Below are positions 20,846-33,566 of a DNA stretch of 64,000 bases, in pieces. Position 1 is the first letter of the stretch, and each line of letters starts with the position of its first letter. The position numbers and the translations under genes are program-made. The DNA comes from Paroedura picta. Its lineage: Eukaryota > Chordata > Lepidosauria > Squamata > Gekkonidae. The stretch covers positions 36,037,255-36,101,254 of the forward strand of contig NC_135377.1 in assembly GCF_049243985.1 (NCBI RefSeq), given 5' to 3'. Below the pieces are notes generated by a model that saw nothing but the letters and a program-made list of their open reading frames with translations, was not told the origin of the DNA and did no database searches.

Positions 20846-23059
20846 CATAATGCAGATGCTTATTCTCATTTTCCAGTTTGTAAATTGATGCTAAGAGACA
20901 TAGTGTTTTACCCAAGATTGCTCTGTGTATATGAATTATAATTTAATTCAGATCTTCAAAATAATGACTTCTCCTGGTCATGCTCAAGTTGCCAGCAAAA
21001 TAGAGAAGATATTTTAACATAATTGAGAAAAGGCTCAAAAAGGGTGGCACATTTTTCTGGCCCCATCAATCAATCCATTTGCACAAATTAAATCACATGA
21101 TCTCTGTGGCATAAGCAGAAATCAGCAGTAACATAGGGTCCAGTAATCCATGGTGCATTTTCATTTTGCAGGAAGTTTAGGGAAAAGAACTGCAGAAGAG
21201 GATGTGCAGAACAGAAAAGCAAAGCAAAATCATAGGAACATTGCTAGAGAGGGCTGGAGAATTTCTCTCTGAGGTCTGAAATGTCAGAATGTTCCAGCAT
21301 TATTGACAAATGGTAAAATACCTGGGATTCTTGGCCATTTTGTTTACAGCAATATTCCAGCACAAATTTGAGAAGACTTCCTATTATTTTGGTAAAACCT
21401 GGATACAGGAGCTAAAATGAAATGTGTTTCATAGGCAGTTACAGTTCGGACACAGCAAGAAATGTGTCTAGCCAACTGAATGCTGAGCTGCTCAAAAGGA
21501 TTGCTGGTTTCTTTCAAGGGCTGCTTTCTCATCAGATTTAGGCATTCAGTGACCTTGGCAGAATTTCAGAGGGGCTGAATCAGGATTTATGCAATTTCCC
21601 TAAAGCTTAGGCATAAATGTACTTGGCTTCTTCCTCATCAGATGCACAGATTTTTGTTAGTTCTTTCTGTTTTATTCTGTGCCATTGAAAGAACTGCTGT
21701 TGAGAAGGGGTCAGGGTGGGAGAAATTGCTCCAGCTGTTTGGTTTCTGTGTCAACTCTCCTCAAACATCGCAAGATAGAAAGAACAAAAGAGTTGTTCAT
21801 TTCATGTTTTCATATCCTGTGTCTAGATTCCAGGACCAGCAATGGGAAGTGACTTTCTGTGCTAGTAATGCCTCCTTTTTTGGCAGCACAACAGGTTGAT
21901 TTCATGTGGACATGCAAAGATAAGGCATATTTTTCATCAGTTGATGAATGTGCTGTAATATGACATGAGGAGAAGGGATCTGAAAAGTTTATATGTCTAA
22001 TACTAGATTTTCCATACTGGATTAAAACTGACTTTAGCATTTTGCTTCAGGCCGTAGTCTCAGGAAAGAAACAAACCCTATGAGAATAATGTCAGAGAAT
22101 ACCACAGATTTAATGTTATCCTTTTATTTCAAGGATCTGAAAACAGTAGTCCTGGAAAGTAGTGGATGTTGAAATCTTTAACCAAGAGTTTCAATAAACC
22201 AGCAGTTCCCAGGACCTTTTGAAGGAGGGTCTTTGACAGCTAAACTGGAAGAAAGGCAACATGATTTTGTAGAGTAGAAACGTCCTTGACTGCCTATCTC
22301 AGACTTTTACTTTGGGGCAAGAACAGGAAGGACTATTGAGTACTTCATATGTAACAGTTTTAACAAAAACACATTACAGATATAACATGTACTCTCTAGC
22401 ATGGAAGATGGGTGCATGTGAAAATGCATCGGGGCCCATGTTATGTTGCATTTTTTCATATCCATCCTATTAGGCAACTGATTCTTGAGGTGGCTAATGA
22501 GAAACAGGGGTACATTTTAGTATATAACATGTTAGCTAGCAGCACATGTTGGCTTCACAAGCACAATGGTGGGTGGAGAATGTTATATTATATGTAATTC
22601 CTCTTCCAATATTGCTGCTTCATGTCCATAGGGTTCTTTTCTCTGGTGTGGCTTGTTATCTCAATAGGCATGGTATATATTTAAAAAATCACACCTCTTC
22701 CACATGCTGGTGGAGGAGTGCTGAAAGAATCCAGAGTCATTTCTGCTAGTTTCAGTGGAAAACACATTTCTCCCTTCCAGTTATGACTGAATTCTCAGGG
22801 ATTTTGCACTTCACCAAAGAGATCCTCCTAAATTTCACAGAGAGAATGAATGTGCAGAAAGCATCTTTGTTCTATAGAAAACTCAACTTCTCACTGGCAG
22901 GACAGACACAGAAAGGTATGAGATCCAGCCAGTAATACTTGTTATTGGAGCTGAGAAGTGGCTATTGCGACATTTTTTAAAAATATACATTATTTTAGTG
23001 TTTCAACTATATTGTTCACTGTTTTACTGCTGAATTATGCTGACTGTGGAAATTTTATT
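20846..23059. other. Intergenic, no feature seen
   Basis: AT-rich unique sequence. Several open frames of 60-85 codons have no recognisable content. Confidence 0.45.
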
Positions 23060-23161
23060 TCCTTCTCACTGCCCTGAGATGGCAAGTCAGAGAGGGAATG
23101 GTATATAAATAAACAAATAAATAAACAAATAAAAAAATAAAAAAATAAACAAATAAAATAA
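23060..23161 (+). mobile_element. L2 3' tail with (AAACAAAT)n microsatellite
   Basis: The segment 'CACTGCCCTGAGATGGCAAG...GGTATATAAATAAAC' is the end of an L2-type element, running into an A-rich microsatellite to about 23161. Confidence 0.65.
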
Positions 23162-23299
23162 TCCTGAATCCTATAGCTAATTCCAAACCATGACACAGAA
23201 TCTATGATCAATGGATCCACAACATGGAGCTATGGGCAGATGGTGACTGTGTCTTGTTAGATTTGTGATTTCAAAGGAAGACAGGACACTGGGAGTTCA

Positions 23300-24151
23300 A
23301 TCAGCTCTTTAACAGAGTTGTTATCCTAGTGAAAGAAATGCTGCCAAACAGCAATAACAACTTCAGCCACAATCAAAAGCCTTGGTATGATCCTGGACTT
23401 CTCTTTACCTATGGAGGCTCAGGTTACAAATGTTACCCACCAGGCATTCTGTCATCTTCACCAGGCATGGCAGCTACCTTACCTATTGGCATCCAACCTA
23501 GTCACAGTGATCCATCCAATGGTCATCTCCAGATTGGAAATCTGCAACATGCTCTATGCAGGACTTCCTTTGAAGCTGCTCTGGAAGCTTCAACTGATCC
23601 TAAATGCAGTGGTTTGGGATCTTACTGGGACCCAGTGAGTGCAAATTTGACCTGTGCTCTCTCAGCTGCACTGGATACAGGTTGAAGACTGAATCAGGTT
23701 CAAGGGTTTGGCTATCATCTTTAAAGCCCTAAATGGTCTGGGACCTTTGTATCTACGATATTGCCTCCTCCCTTAAGGAGACTAAGATCTATCAGGCAAA
23801 ATCTGCTCAAGATCCCAAGCCCCAAATATCTTACACTGACCTCAACCAACCTGGTGGGACTCTCTGCCTGAGGAGATCAGAGCCCTGTGGTATCTAGGAC
23901 AGTTCTGCAGGGCCTATAAAATGAAGCTGTTCTGATAGTCAAATTATCACCAGATTGTTAACATATGTTTACATCACCTCTCTCACAAGGGGAGAGGTGG
24001 TGGCTTTAGAATGGTTTCATTTTTCAACCAGAGTGTAATAAATTTATAGTCTTATTGTTATGATGACATCTGTATTATGTTTACTTTGTATGTTGTTATC
24101 CACCCTGAGCCTTTGGGAAAGGGTGGGTTATAAATAAAACAGTATTATTAT
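23300..24151 (+). mobile_element. L2-type LINE, 5'-truncated
   Basis: The fragment covers the region after the reverse transcriptase core plus the 3' UTR. Recognisable pieces are 'TGGAAATCTGCAACATGC', 'CAGCTGCACTGGATACAGGT', 'TTTAAAGCCCTAAATGGTCT' and the end 'CACCCTGAGCC...GGGTTATAAATAAAAC'. The same phrases occur in the same order in the L2 at 47790-49375. Frames are broken by stops and shifts. Confidence 0.8.
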
Positions 24152-25429
24152 TTCTGCAAATTACCTCCGTTTCCTTGGCATTTTAGGTCTGTTGTGCTTA
24201 TGACTGCCATTTTAAACCCATCCTTCCACTGGAAGCATCCCTGTGGTGTTTAGATAAGGAGCCACACATTTAATGAGAACTCAGAAGAACTGCAGCTTTA
24301 CAAACCAAGGTAAAAGTTTGTTTCCAAATCACTCAGAGAATGTGCTGTCATTTTTCCAGGGGCTCAAAGCAAATAAAACATCCCCTTTAAAGAGCTCAAC
24401 AGTTTTTTTTTTATCTTGTAAAAACTGCTGAAGGAAAATCATTTTCTGGCCTCAGAAGATATAACATGAACAATGATTCTACTGTTCAAAGAGATTTTAC
24501 TTGCAGCAACATTGGCATGTCAATATTTTACCCACAATGCAAATATTTTGTTTTGCACTATAGGGAAGGGCAAAGTGTGCAGGGAAAGCATACTTTTTAA
24601 AATAAAAGCGGATATGCATATACATACGAGGGAAGAAATAAGCACTCAGATTCCTTATTCCCACACTGGCCCTGCTAATCCTTGCAGCCATCATTTGAAC
24701 TCAACCACAGACAGTGCATATCTTGAGTACACTCTTATCCCTCACTTCATTTACCTTAATCCTCTATCTACAAATCTCATAAATGCTGCTTCAGATATTT
24801 ATACATCAGTGCTGCACATTATTTGTTTATTGCACTTGTGCGTTAGAACCTCTACCACACCTGCCTAAATATGTCCCTCTTTGTTTAAAGGTCAAGAAAA
24901 TGAACAAGGATTGGCTGCTTTAGACCTGCGACTACCATCATAGTAAGATAGTTGGCTGTCCATTCAGGAGTCCAGCCCAGATACCAGAGTTAATGAAAGA
25001 GCTTGGACTGTGCACAAATTTTGTTGGTAAACATATAAGCTCACCCGAGCTTTTGGCTGGAGTTTCAGCAAGCAATTGAAAGGCAGAAACAATTTACTTC
25101 TCATAATCAGAAGACTGTGCAAATTTCCCCATTAAATTTGGGCCAACCTATATATCACAGGAGCTGTGTGCCCAGTCTATGTCAGTCAGCACCATGTTAG
25201 AGGGAAATCTGGCCATTTAAAATTGCTGTAAAAGTCCAGTCTGACTGGGCCCACATTGCTGTGGTACTAGGTGATCTTTTTTCTGTTTCAGCACTTGTAA
25301 AGGCATGGGAATGGGGGACAAGATCACACGGGGTCACCATAGTGACACTGCAATTTTAAATGGCTACATTGTCCTCTAAAATGGCATTGGTAGTGACAGG
25401 TTGGACCTGTGACCACCATAAAATGTAGT
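24152..25429. other. Intergenic, no feature seen
   Basis: AT-rich unique sequence. A plus-strand open frame at 24473-24868 (131 codons) shows no recognisable domain. Confidence 0.45.
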
Positions 25430-25620
25430 TTGGCCTTTGTAGAAAGCCCATACTGAGGAAGAGTGTCCGTGTCTGTGCAGAGTAAAAGGTCTTTATTTAG
25501 TTAGTTATAAGGTCTTAGACGAGAATACAAAAACAAAACACTTGTGATTCTCAAGCATTTGAAACAGTTTATGGATGTATTCAAATTAAGCTAGAATAGA
25601 AGGTCTTTTATAAGGTTGGT
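25430..25620 (-). mobile_element. Possible LTR-like fragment
   Basis: On the minus strand an AATAAA at 25492-25497 is followed by 'GACCTTTTACTCTGCACAG', which has the look of an LTR polyadenylation region. No partner LTR, primer site or coding remains were found. Low confidence. Confidence 0.25.
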
Positions 25621-27074
25621 GCGTCCATAAGTAGTAACTGAGCTAGAAGTACAAGGAGAACATTAAACATGGGTTTATGTTGGGTCTACATCTATCAGGT
25701 CAGTTGCTGTGTTAGATCTCTTGCAGGTTAGCCATGATCTGCCATAAACTAACAATGTAAATCAAACCCACATCCTATTAGCTCTAAAGGTTCAGCCTTA
25801 TCCCTGCTGATTGACAACAAAACTGAAATAGATTATATTTGATATTCCTTGTTCCATTACAAACTGAATAACCATCTGCCAACTCCAAAGAAACAAAAAT
25901 CCCAAAGACAATTTGCCATTCTCACACCTCTCTGAAGAGCCAGTGCAAATAAAAATGAGGGGGGAAAATCCAGCCCCAGAATGTTTCTTTCAGTTCTCCC
26001 ATCATTTGCACCTATCAGTGTTTGCTTGAATAGGCTACTAGCATACCTGAGCTGTATATGTGCCATAACTGTGACTGCTGAAGTTTTCAACACAGTTCAT
26101 TCCCATGAAGTCAATGGGCACACATTTAGTCTAAACCATTCCTCTTGTCATCATTGTATTCTGCACTGTGTTTGTGTAACTCTTGTTAGATGGCTCTCTG
26201 CTTCGCAGTCCCCCTAAGGGGAGAAGAATTCAGAGTGAACCAGTCTTTCTTTTATCACTATAATTTGCAAAAAGATCAAAGTTTAATTATCATATGAATA
26301 TAAATATCACATTATTACATATCTGGCACATCAGAATGGAACATATTATCTTTTCAGCACTGCAAAGTGTTTTTTTTAACATGATGTGACATTTTGATAC
26401 CATTTGAGGACATTTTTGAAAAAAAAAAGATCTAACATTTTCCAGACAATCTGCCTTATCCTTTTCTGGTAAATAAACTGTTATACATTCATTTTACTCA
26501 TGTTAAAAGTAAGCTTGCCCCATAATCTTGGATTCTGATTCAGTCACATTGCAAGTTATCTTTTTTGAGATGTTTCCCAAGGAAGAAGAGTTTATTATGA
26601 GCAATGGAGATACAGTAATGTGGCAGTTGTACTGATTTCACATCTTCAGAAATTACTAAGGTACTACAGTGAAAGTCAGAGGTTATAAACATATAGATTA
26701 TAGACATAGGGTGTCTATGTGAAAAATGAAAAGGTAAGATCAGTTAAAATGGTTATTTTCTGTGGGAACAAAAAAAGCAATATGGTTTCAATTTAAGTCT
26801 GGGAATCGAATTTAACTGTGGATATGACAGAATTTAAAGCTCCACAGCCTTCTCAAGAGAGACAAACAGCTGGTTATCTGAGCACAAGGAGCCAAAATTC
26901 AGCTGGCACAAGTTACTTCATTCATCTGAAGCCAATGAAACTAAACAGATTTTTCTAAAATCAGAAAGAAACCCTGACTTTGCAATCTAGTATCACTTCC
27001 TGTTTTTTTTCTTCAAATTATTATTCTTGGCAACATCAAAATTGGGTCGGAATATACAGCTTCTCCACCTTTTC
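25621..27074. other. Intergenic, no feature seen
   Basis: AT-rich unique sequence up to the left edge of the 6.5-kb element at 27075. Confidence 0.45.
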
Positions 27075-27494
27075 TTTGCCTTGCAGGGGGATATTGACCA
27101 CCTAATGAGGACACTGACAACCATAATTTTGGCATAAAATATTTGGCCACAGCCTTTATTCAACATTGACCGTGGCAAGCATGGGAAGAGAATCATGCCA
27201 TCTTGTGGTTACCCTACCACAAGGAAGCCCACCACAGCCTGCCCCTCAACGGGTTTCCTTGGCTATCCAGCCCCAAAACCCGGACATAATGGCAGGCTGA
27301 AACAGGGGGGGAGGCACCATGGAGTGACCCCTCTGGGCACCAGCCTCTGTTGGGTTCTCCTGCCCCCCGGAAATGCTAGCCTTCAATCAGGCTCTGCATC
27401 CACACAGCCCTTTAAAGGGCCCCCCAAATCTAGGGGAGGACAGCGCACAAGCTTGGCCTCCCCAAAATTGATCCTTCCCATGCTCCACTTCCGC
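27075..27494 (-). repeat. Split direct repeat, 420-bp outer copy
   Basis: It begins TTTGCCTTGCAGGGGG and ends CTCCACTTCCGC. It matches 27794-28213 without a difference that I can see. An 82-bp AT-rich spacer separates it from the 218-bp repeat at 27579. Confidence 0.9.
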
Positions 27495-27578
27495 AGGCTG
27501 TGACAATTAATCAATAATATAACCCAACATCTAACAAAAAGTCAAACAATTCATAAACAGGGAGGGAGGGTGGGTTTT

Positions 27579-27796
27579 GCGTCTTTGGGCGCCCTGAAGG
27601 GGGGAAAGAGGCCAAAGAATATCAGGCCATCCGTTTAACTGACGCCCAGTTCAGCCACACCCCCTGTTGCCATGCCAACACACATACTGCTCAGAGAATG
27701 CCAGGGCTGGGCAATCTCTCCAACTAGCCAGGTCCCTGTCGGTGTTCCTCCCCCGCAGCAGCAATGGCCCCCTTAGATAAGTCTTGGGGGCTTTTT
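27579..27796 (-). repeat. Split direct repeat, 218-bp inner copy
   Basis: It runs from GCGTCTTTGGGCGCCC to GGGGGCTTTTT and is identical by eye to 33349-33566. Its last three T bases overlap the start of the inner 420-bp copy. Confidence 0.9.
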
Positions 27797-28213
27797 GCCT
27801 TGCAGGGGGATATTGACCACCTAATGAGGACACTGACAACCATAATTTTGGCATAAAATATTTGGCCACAGCCTTTATTCAACATTGACCGTGGCAAGCA
27901 TGGGAAGAGAATCATGCCATCTTGTGGTTACCCTACCACAAGGAAGCCCACCACAGCCTGCCCCTCAACGGGTTTCCTTGGCTATCCAGCCCCAAAACCC
28001 GGACATAATGGCAGGCTGAAACAGGGGGGGAGGCACCATGGAGTGACCCCTCTGGGCACCAGCCTCTGTTGGGTTCTCCTGCCCCCCGGAAATGCTAGCC
28101 TTCAATCAGGCTCTGCATCCACACAGCCCTTTAAAGGGCCCCCCAAATCTAGGGGAGGACAGCGCACAAGCTTGGCCTCCCCAAAATTGATCCTTCCCAT
28201 GCTCCACTTCCGC
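27794..28213 (-). repeat. Split direct repeat, 420-bp inner copy
   Basis: This is the partner of 27075-27494. The two ~100-codon open frames starting at 27195 and 27914 are simply the same repeat twice. Confidence 0.9.
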
Positions 28214-31016
28214 CACTGAGCCCGAATAGGTATATACCTCTTCGAGCTCCCGCCACCGCTCAATTTTGCAGCCAATTCAAAATAACATGTTGGATCCCAT
28301 GGAGCCAGATGTCCATGCCCCACTCCAACAAGTGCACCCCAAGTGCACCCCATCACTCTTATAAAGGGCCCAGAACTGCAAATGCCATACCATGGGGCCC
28401 CCAATGAGTAATACACATCCCAATACAGCTAGATACCCAGGCTTTAGCTCCACCTGAGATCACAGAACTCTGGGCAAAAGGTGAAAGGGTCACTCGCCAC
28501 CAGGGACCATTCCTTGGTGAGTGTCCACTGTGCCCAGTGGGGCTTCTTGTGAGACATAGCTTTTAGCAACATGGCATCCTAGCCACTCAGCCCAGACCAT
28601 AACTGTCCCTTGAGGTTCCCAGGGCCCAACACCATTGCCCTTGCCAATGCTGGCAAAGTGTCATATGGCAATTACTGCAACAATGTTTCCTGGTGCTCAG
28701 CTCAACGTTCACAACTATAGCTAAGCCAACGTCCCATGATGGTCAGCCAATGCTTTGAGGAATACGGACTCCCACTGTCACGCTTGAACAGGAAGTCTGC
28801 CATCGCAGCAATGTCCAGGAAGGCAGCTGCATCCAGACAATGTCCGAGCCAGGTGATGCCTTCAGACCCCCAAGTGGATCACTTCCAGGTCTTATAGCAT
28901 GCCATTCCATCTGCCGCATGGTGCCATTCTCTGTAACCACATCAGGCACCCCCGTTGACTGCCGCTCTGAAGGAAACCAAAAGGTTGTTACTGGAAAAGA
29001 GTTACATGAGCACCCTCGCACACTGATTGACACTGGCCACGGTCCCATGCTCGCCCTGGGCCAGCCGCTCTCAGCCAATACCCCGCTCTGCATACTGCAT
29101 ACCCTGCAGGAGCCCTAGAGATGTTTCCCCTGAGCACCAAGTACCAGAACCCTATTGGGCTCTAGGCCCCACAGGTTGTGATCTGTGGGAAAACATTGTA
29201 CTGCATGCCCTGGCAAAGCCCTTAGTACTGTGCCACCCAACCTGGGCAGACCTCCCTTGGCCAATGCCCTGCTCTGCATCTACTGAATACCTTGCCAAAG
29301 CCCTGGACATGTTCCCCTTTAGCACTGAAGCCCAGCCCACCTTTGGTTCCTTAAGTCCTACAGGTTGCAGTCCGTGGTGACATTGTGAACCACCACTAAT
29401 GTACATACACCTTCTGATCCACGGATGTCATACCGGGGTAACCCCATATGCCAGCATATTGAGACCTGACTGGATCTGCTAGTAGCCCAGCCATGAAACA
29501 TCCTCCTGAACCTGCAATATGCTTAGTCTCCAATGCACAGGCAGATGGGGCCCATGCCACTTTCCCAGGTTGGAGTCTATGCAGTCCTAAGACAGCTCCC
29601 TGAACTCATGCTGGCCATGTGACACTTCCCCCTAAACCACTTGTTTGTCCCAGCCCCAGATATAATTTAAGCAACCTCTCTGAAGGACAAAATTGGTCTC
29701 TCTAGTCAAAAGAGGCCCCATCACTCCTAGAACTGGAAGCTGAGCAACCCCAGGCCCCCACACTATGTGGGGAGTGGGTGAGGACAGGTGACAGGTTTGC
29801 AGCCACTTCCTCCCACAAGGCTGGCCTGGTCAGATGATATCTCATATATTTGCAGACCTGGGCTGCAATGCAAAGCCCAGATGACCAATGAGGCCATCCA
29901 AACAGATCAAGTGCTTAGATATGAAGAGGTATGTGGGACTGATCTGCAGAACTTAATATGTAGTCTGTCCCTTCTCCCTCCAGCTGGAAACAGCATTTGT
30001 TTCAGGTGATGGGGAGCCAAATCGTGCTGGCATATATATGAAGCCACGGAATTCCTGAATGGGACAAAGAGGTACCCACATCAGAAGTGATCCACCAGGT
30101 GTTGACACATCTGCAGTCTGTCATAACTGAGACTGTATAACCAGATGAATGGTCCCCTAGAGCACTGCACCTTACCTTGTGGCCATCTTAACTTCATTTC
30201 CCAGCCCAAAGATCTCCACAGGCTTCTAGGATACAGTGCCTTGCATCCCTTTTGCGGCAGTCCTAAGCAGTCACTTTCTGTGCCAACCATGTTCCGGATC
30301 AAGCCCTGTGAACTCTCTTGGTATTGTTCTCCAATCCACACCGACAGCACTTCCATGCTGGACCTGTAATGAGACACCCCCCTCCAAGCCAATCTGGCCC
30401 ATTAACCTGGGATTGGCTGCCCTGCCAAGCAAGTCCGGTGATGACTCTGACACCATTTGCAAAAGGCGTGGGTCACCCTAAAGCTATCAGGTGATGCCTG
30501 GCCACTGCTGCAGACTGACCTGGCCACCAGGGAAATACCCCCTTTTGCACTGATATTCCCCCTGGGGAAGCCTTCTGGTTGGTGACCCCTGTAGACTGGT
30601 CCTTTCAGGGTCCATTATGTATCACAATACCCCTGGCTGATGTCCACCAGTGGCATCCAAAAATGTCCTAAGAGCCATAGCACATGCCACCCCATGATGC
30701 TGCCCCCCATTGCCTGTCTCACACTGTCAATGCTGCTGATGGGCCTGTGTGGTCCAGCCAAAACAATGGTGTAATCCTAGCCGGTGGCCACGAACCATAA
30801 GCGACCAGCCAAGGGCCCCTGGGTGCCCCATTCCCAGTCCATGGGGTTGGCGCCTGCCTACCCACCTGCACCAGGACCAAGCAGCCAAGGCCAGTGGAGA
30901 GTGCTCATAGTATGTGCTGCCAAAGAAGCCGTTGCTCCCCATGCCTGCAAGCCAATAGCCACCCCTTCAGTTTTCCATGAAGACCCTCTGAGCTGGTGCA
31001 CAATCACCTGCCTCAG

Positions 31017-31320
31017 TGTGAAGCAAGGGGTTGGACTGGATGACCCCCGAGTTCCCTGCAAATTATGTGCTCCTGCAAACACAGACCGTTGTCTGAAGCA
31101 GGGGGCTGAACTAGATGACCTTGAGAGGTCCCTGCCAAATCTTTACTCCTTCAAACCACAACCACTGCCAGAAGCATGGGGTTGGGCTAGATGACCCTGG
31201 AGGTCCCTGACATCTCTGTGCTTATGTGAACCATGCCTAAAGCATACTTCATGGGGTTTGACTAGATTACCCAATGAGGTCCCTGCCAGCTATGTGCTCT
31301 TGCAACAAACCATAGCTGTT
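31017..31320 (+). repeat. Four-copy ~76-bp tandem repeat resembling a CR1 end
   Basis: Four diverged units each carry 'GAAGC..GGGGTTGGACTAGATGACC' in variant form, followed by 'GAGGTCCCTGCCA' and 'TGTGCTC.TGCAA'. Starts are near 31020, 31098, 31170 and 31247. The core is the familiar 3' region of CR1 LINEs. Expansion of such a piece into a tandem array inside the 6.5-kb retroelement is unusual. Confidence 0.75.
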
Positions 31321-33125
31321 TGTAGCTCCATTCTTGGATCCTCCCCCCTTTTTTGAAAGAGGGCTGGCCCCCATAAAAGGGGCATCTGTCCACCCACCAA
31401 CTTGTCATTTTCTTTCAAGTGGGCTCTACCTTACGGCTCGCAGCAGTGCTTAAAGTGGCATCTGTGGCATTGGCACATGCCCCTATTGAATTCCCAACAG
31501 GTCCTTACATCTGTCTTGTTCGGTCCTCCTGACATATGGCCCCGCTTTCATGTTATAGGTGTCGTGGTCCTTTATGTCCCACCTCACCTGGATGTTGTTT
31601 AAAGACCACTTGCAAGCCTACTTATCATGTGCCATGGCCTCTGCATCCCCAAAATGTGCTTTGGCCTCCAAAACATTACCAAATGATTCTCAACTCCTTT
31701 CTGGGTAAGCACCGGCAACAAGGCGTAGAAATACTGCATAACCCTTTAACCAGTTAGTGGAGTGATCATTTTGTGCTGCAGCAAAGCCTTTTTTTTTTTT
31801 TTTTTAAATCCCTTTTGGACCCCGTTTTGAGATATCTCCATTTGGTCGCACCATGTTAAATATGTCAACATAAACCCAAAGGAGGGGGGGGGGCTTCATG
31901 GACTAACCCGCCCCCACCTTTTCTTATAATAAGGATCTTCAGAATCCCGCCAGTTCATATTCCAGGTCAGGATAGCTAGAACCAAAGAACCCTGAAGCCA
32001 ATAGGTCCCATCCCATTGGCCTTCAGAGATTTTGACCCCAGATGAGGATGACTCATCCGAAGGCACTGGCAGCCTGCTGGGCCCTGAAGCACTTTCCTCC
32101 TTGCTTCTTTTTACTCTTATGCCCAGTCATCATTTGTTGCTCCGTTCCTCCCTGATGAATATTCCTGAAGGAGCTAGGAGCACTAACTGAACCTGCACCT
32201 GCCTGTCCCTGTTATGCTGCTATAGCAGTTTTCATAGGAGGGATGACCACATGTACAGTCTGCGTACCTAGATGCGGAGATGGCCAACACCGTCTGCTTC
32301 CACAACTTATGTACCACCCAGTCATCGTACAGCCAGGTTGCTGCCAGCTATGCCTGGGCATTACCTCCTGGCCATATGACCAGGGTGATACCTGCGGCTG
32401 TGCAGCAGAATTCCCACTTCACATCCATGCCTACAGTCACACAGCATAACCCTAAGCTTGATAGTTAGCCAAACATTGGCTCTCAGGACCTGCAAACAAA
32501 GCCTGATGGGCCCCTGGCTACAGAGTGGGTTGTTGGTATCCTGGACCCCATGGAGTCACAGATGAGCAAGATGAAGAACTACCATTTCCACGGTGGCTGA
32601 AAACCACCTCTGATAGGCTTGGTTGTGCAAACCCTCTCGGAAAAATCCCTTCTCCCATGGCTGGTGGTCCAGATGATTCCTGCCACCAAAATGAGCCCAC
32701 AAAACCTGATCCTGTCATTGCCCCAGTTGTAAAACTGCAGCCAGGATCCACCCCCACCCCAAATGATGGGCCCGAAGGTTGCAGAGTAAAACCACCCCCC
32801 TGCATAATTGTTGGAACCTGCACAGGGTGTGTGTGTGGGGGGTAGAAGCCTCATCTTCCCCACGTAGACACCCCTTCCTCTATCAAGGTGGAGGATCCCA
32901 CTGCCACGCATCTTAATGCCCCCAGAATCCTATAAATCACAGAAGAATCTGCTGCTGCTGCATCATTAAATGTGCCTGTCCCATCCCATGCTCCAAAGGC
33001 CCTGGAACCAGAAGCTGCCACCAGCGCAGCACAGTTCATGGGCAGTTGGGGCTTCACCGCCACAGCCTGCCCTGACCCATCACTTTTCCCCCACTGGCAT
33101 CCTTTTTGGCGCCATGGTCGCTTGT

Positions 33126-33126
33126 T

Positions 33127-33158
<32 letters not shown>
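33126..33158. repeat. CT microsatellite
   Basis: A (CT)n run with one interruption lies inside the 6.5-kb element. A short (AAAC)n run follows at about 33207-33225. Confidence 0.9.
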
Positions 33159-33348
33159 CTGCCAAAATGGCCTGTGAAAGGCTTAGGGTTTTCTTTTTAA
33201 AAAAGAACAAACAAACAAACAAACAATGCCCTCGCAGCGTGTCTAGCACCCCTTTTCCCTCAAAAAGGAAAATAAAATAAAATTGCTGGGCTTCCCTGAC
33301 GTCGTGAGGCGGTTGGGCCAGAAAAAACGGCTCCTCCCACCGAGCGAC

Positions 33349-33566
33349 GCGTCTTTGGGCGCCCTGAAGGGGGGAAAGAGGCCAAAGAATATCAGGCCAT
33401 CCGTTTAACTGACGCCCAGTTCAGCCACACCCCCTGTTGCCATGCCAACACACATACTGCTCAGAGAATGCCAGGGCTGGGCAATCTCTCCAACTAGCCA
33501 GGTCCCTGTCGGTGTTCCTCCCCCGCAGCAGCAATGGCCCCCTTAGATAAGTCTTGGGGGCTTTTT
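33349..33566 (-). repeat. Split direct repeat, 218-bp outer copy
   Basis: This is the partner of 27579-27796. It ends GGGGGCTTTTT and passes directly into AT-rich host sequence at 33567. Confidence 0.9.

Larger units (their letters stand above)
27075..33566 (-). mobile_element. Tyrosine-recombinase-type retroelement with split direct repeats (PAT/Ngaro-like)
   Basis: Two repeated segments, 420 bp and 218 bp, are arranged so that one copy of each forms the outer ends and the other two abut inside: 420-bp copy at 27075-27494, 218-bp copy at 27579-27796 joined directly to a 420-bp copy at 27794-28213, and a 218-bp copy at 33349-33566. This A1...B1A2...B2 layout is the hallmark of PAT/Ngaro-type YR retrotransposons. 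The joined segments share TTT at the junction, and TTT also sits at both outer ends. No target duplication is seen, as expected for recombinase-mediated insertion. The minus orientation is inferred from the long body preceding the internal junction. The repeat copies look identical, so the insertion is young. No reverse transcriptase, recombinase or gag is recognisable in its 5.1-kb body, which therefore appears broken or non-autonomous. Confidence 0.75.

Noticed and set aside
27195-28219. Two nearly identical ~100-codon open frames as a duplicated gene
   Set aside because: They are the two copies of the 420-bp split direct repeat, with no recognisable domain.
31017-31320. A CRISPR-like array
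   Set aside because: This is vertebrate DNA, the units are long and diverged, and there are no unique spacers.
27075-33566. A conventional LTR retrotransposon
   Set aside because: The outer ends are not direct repeats of each other. The left end matches one inner segment and the right end the other, which is the split-direct-repeat layout.
27075-33566. Two tandem copies of one element, a short and a long one sharing a junction
   Set aside because: The 82-bp spacer of the supposed short copy does not look like an edge of the 5.1-kb body, so it is not a simple internal deletion. It cannot be fully excluded by eye.
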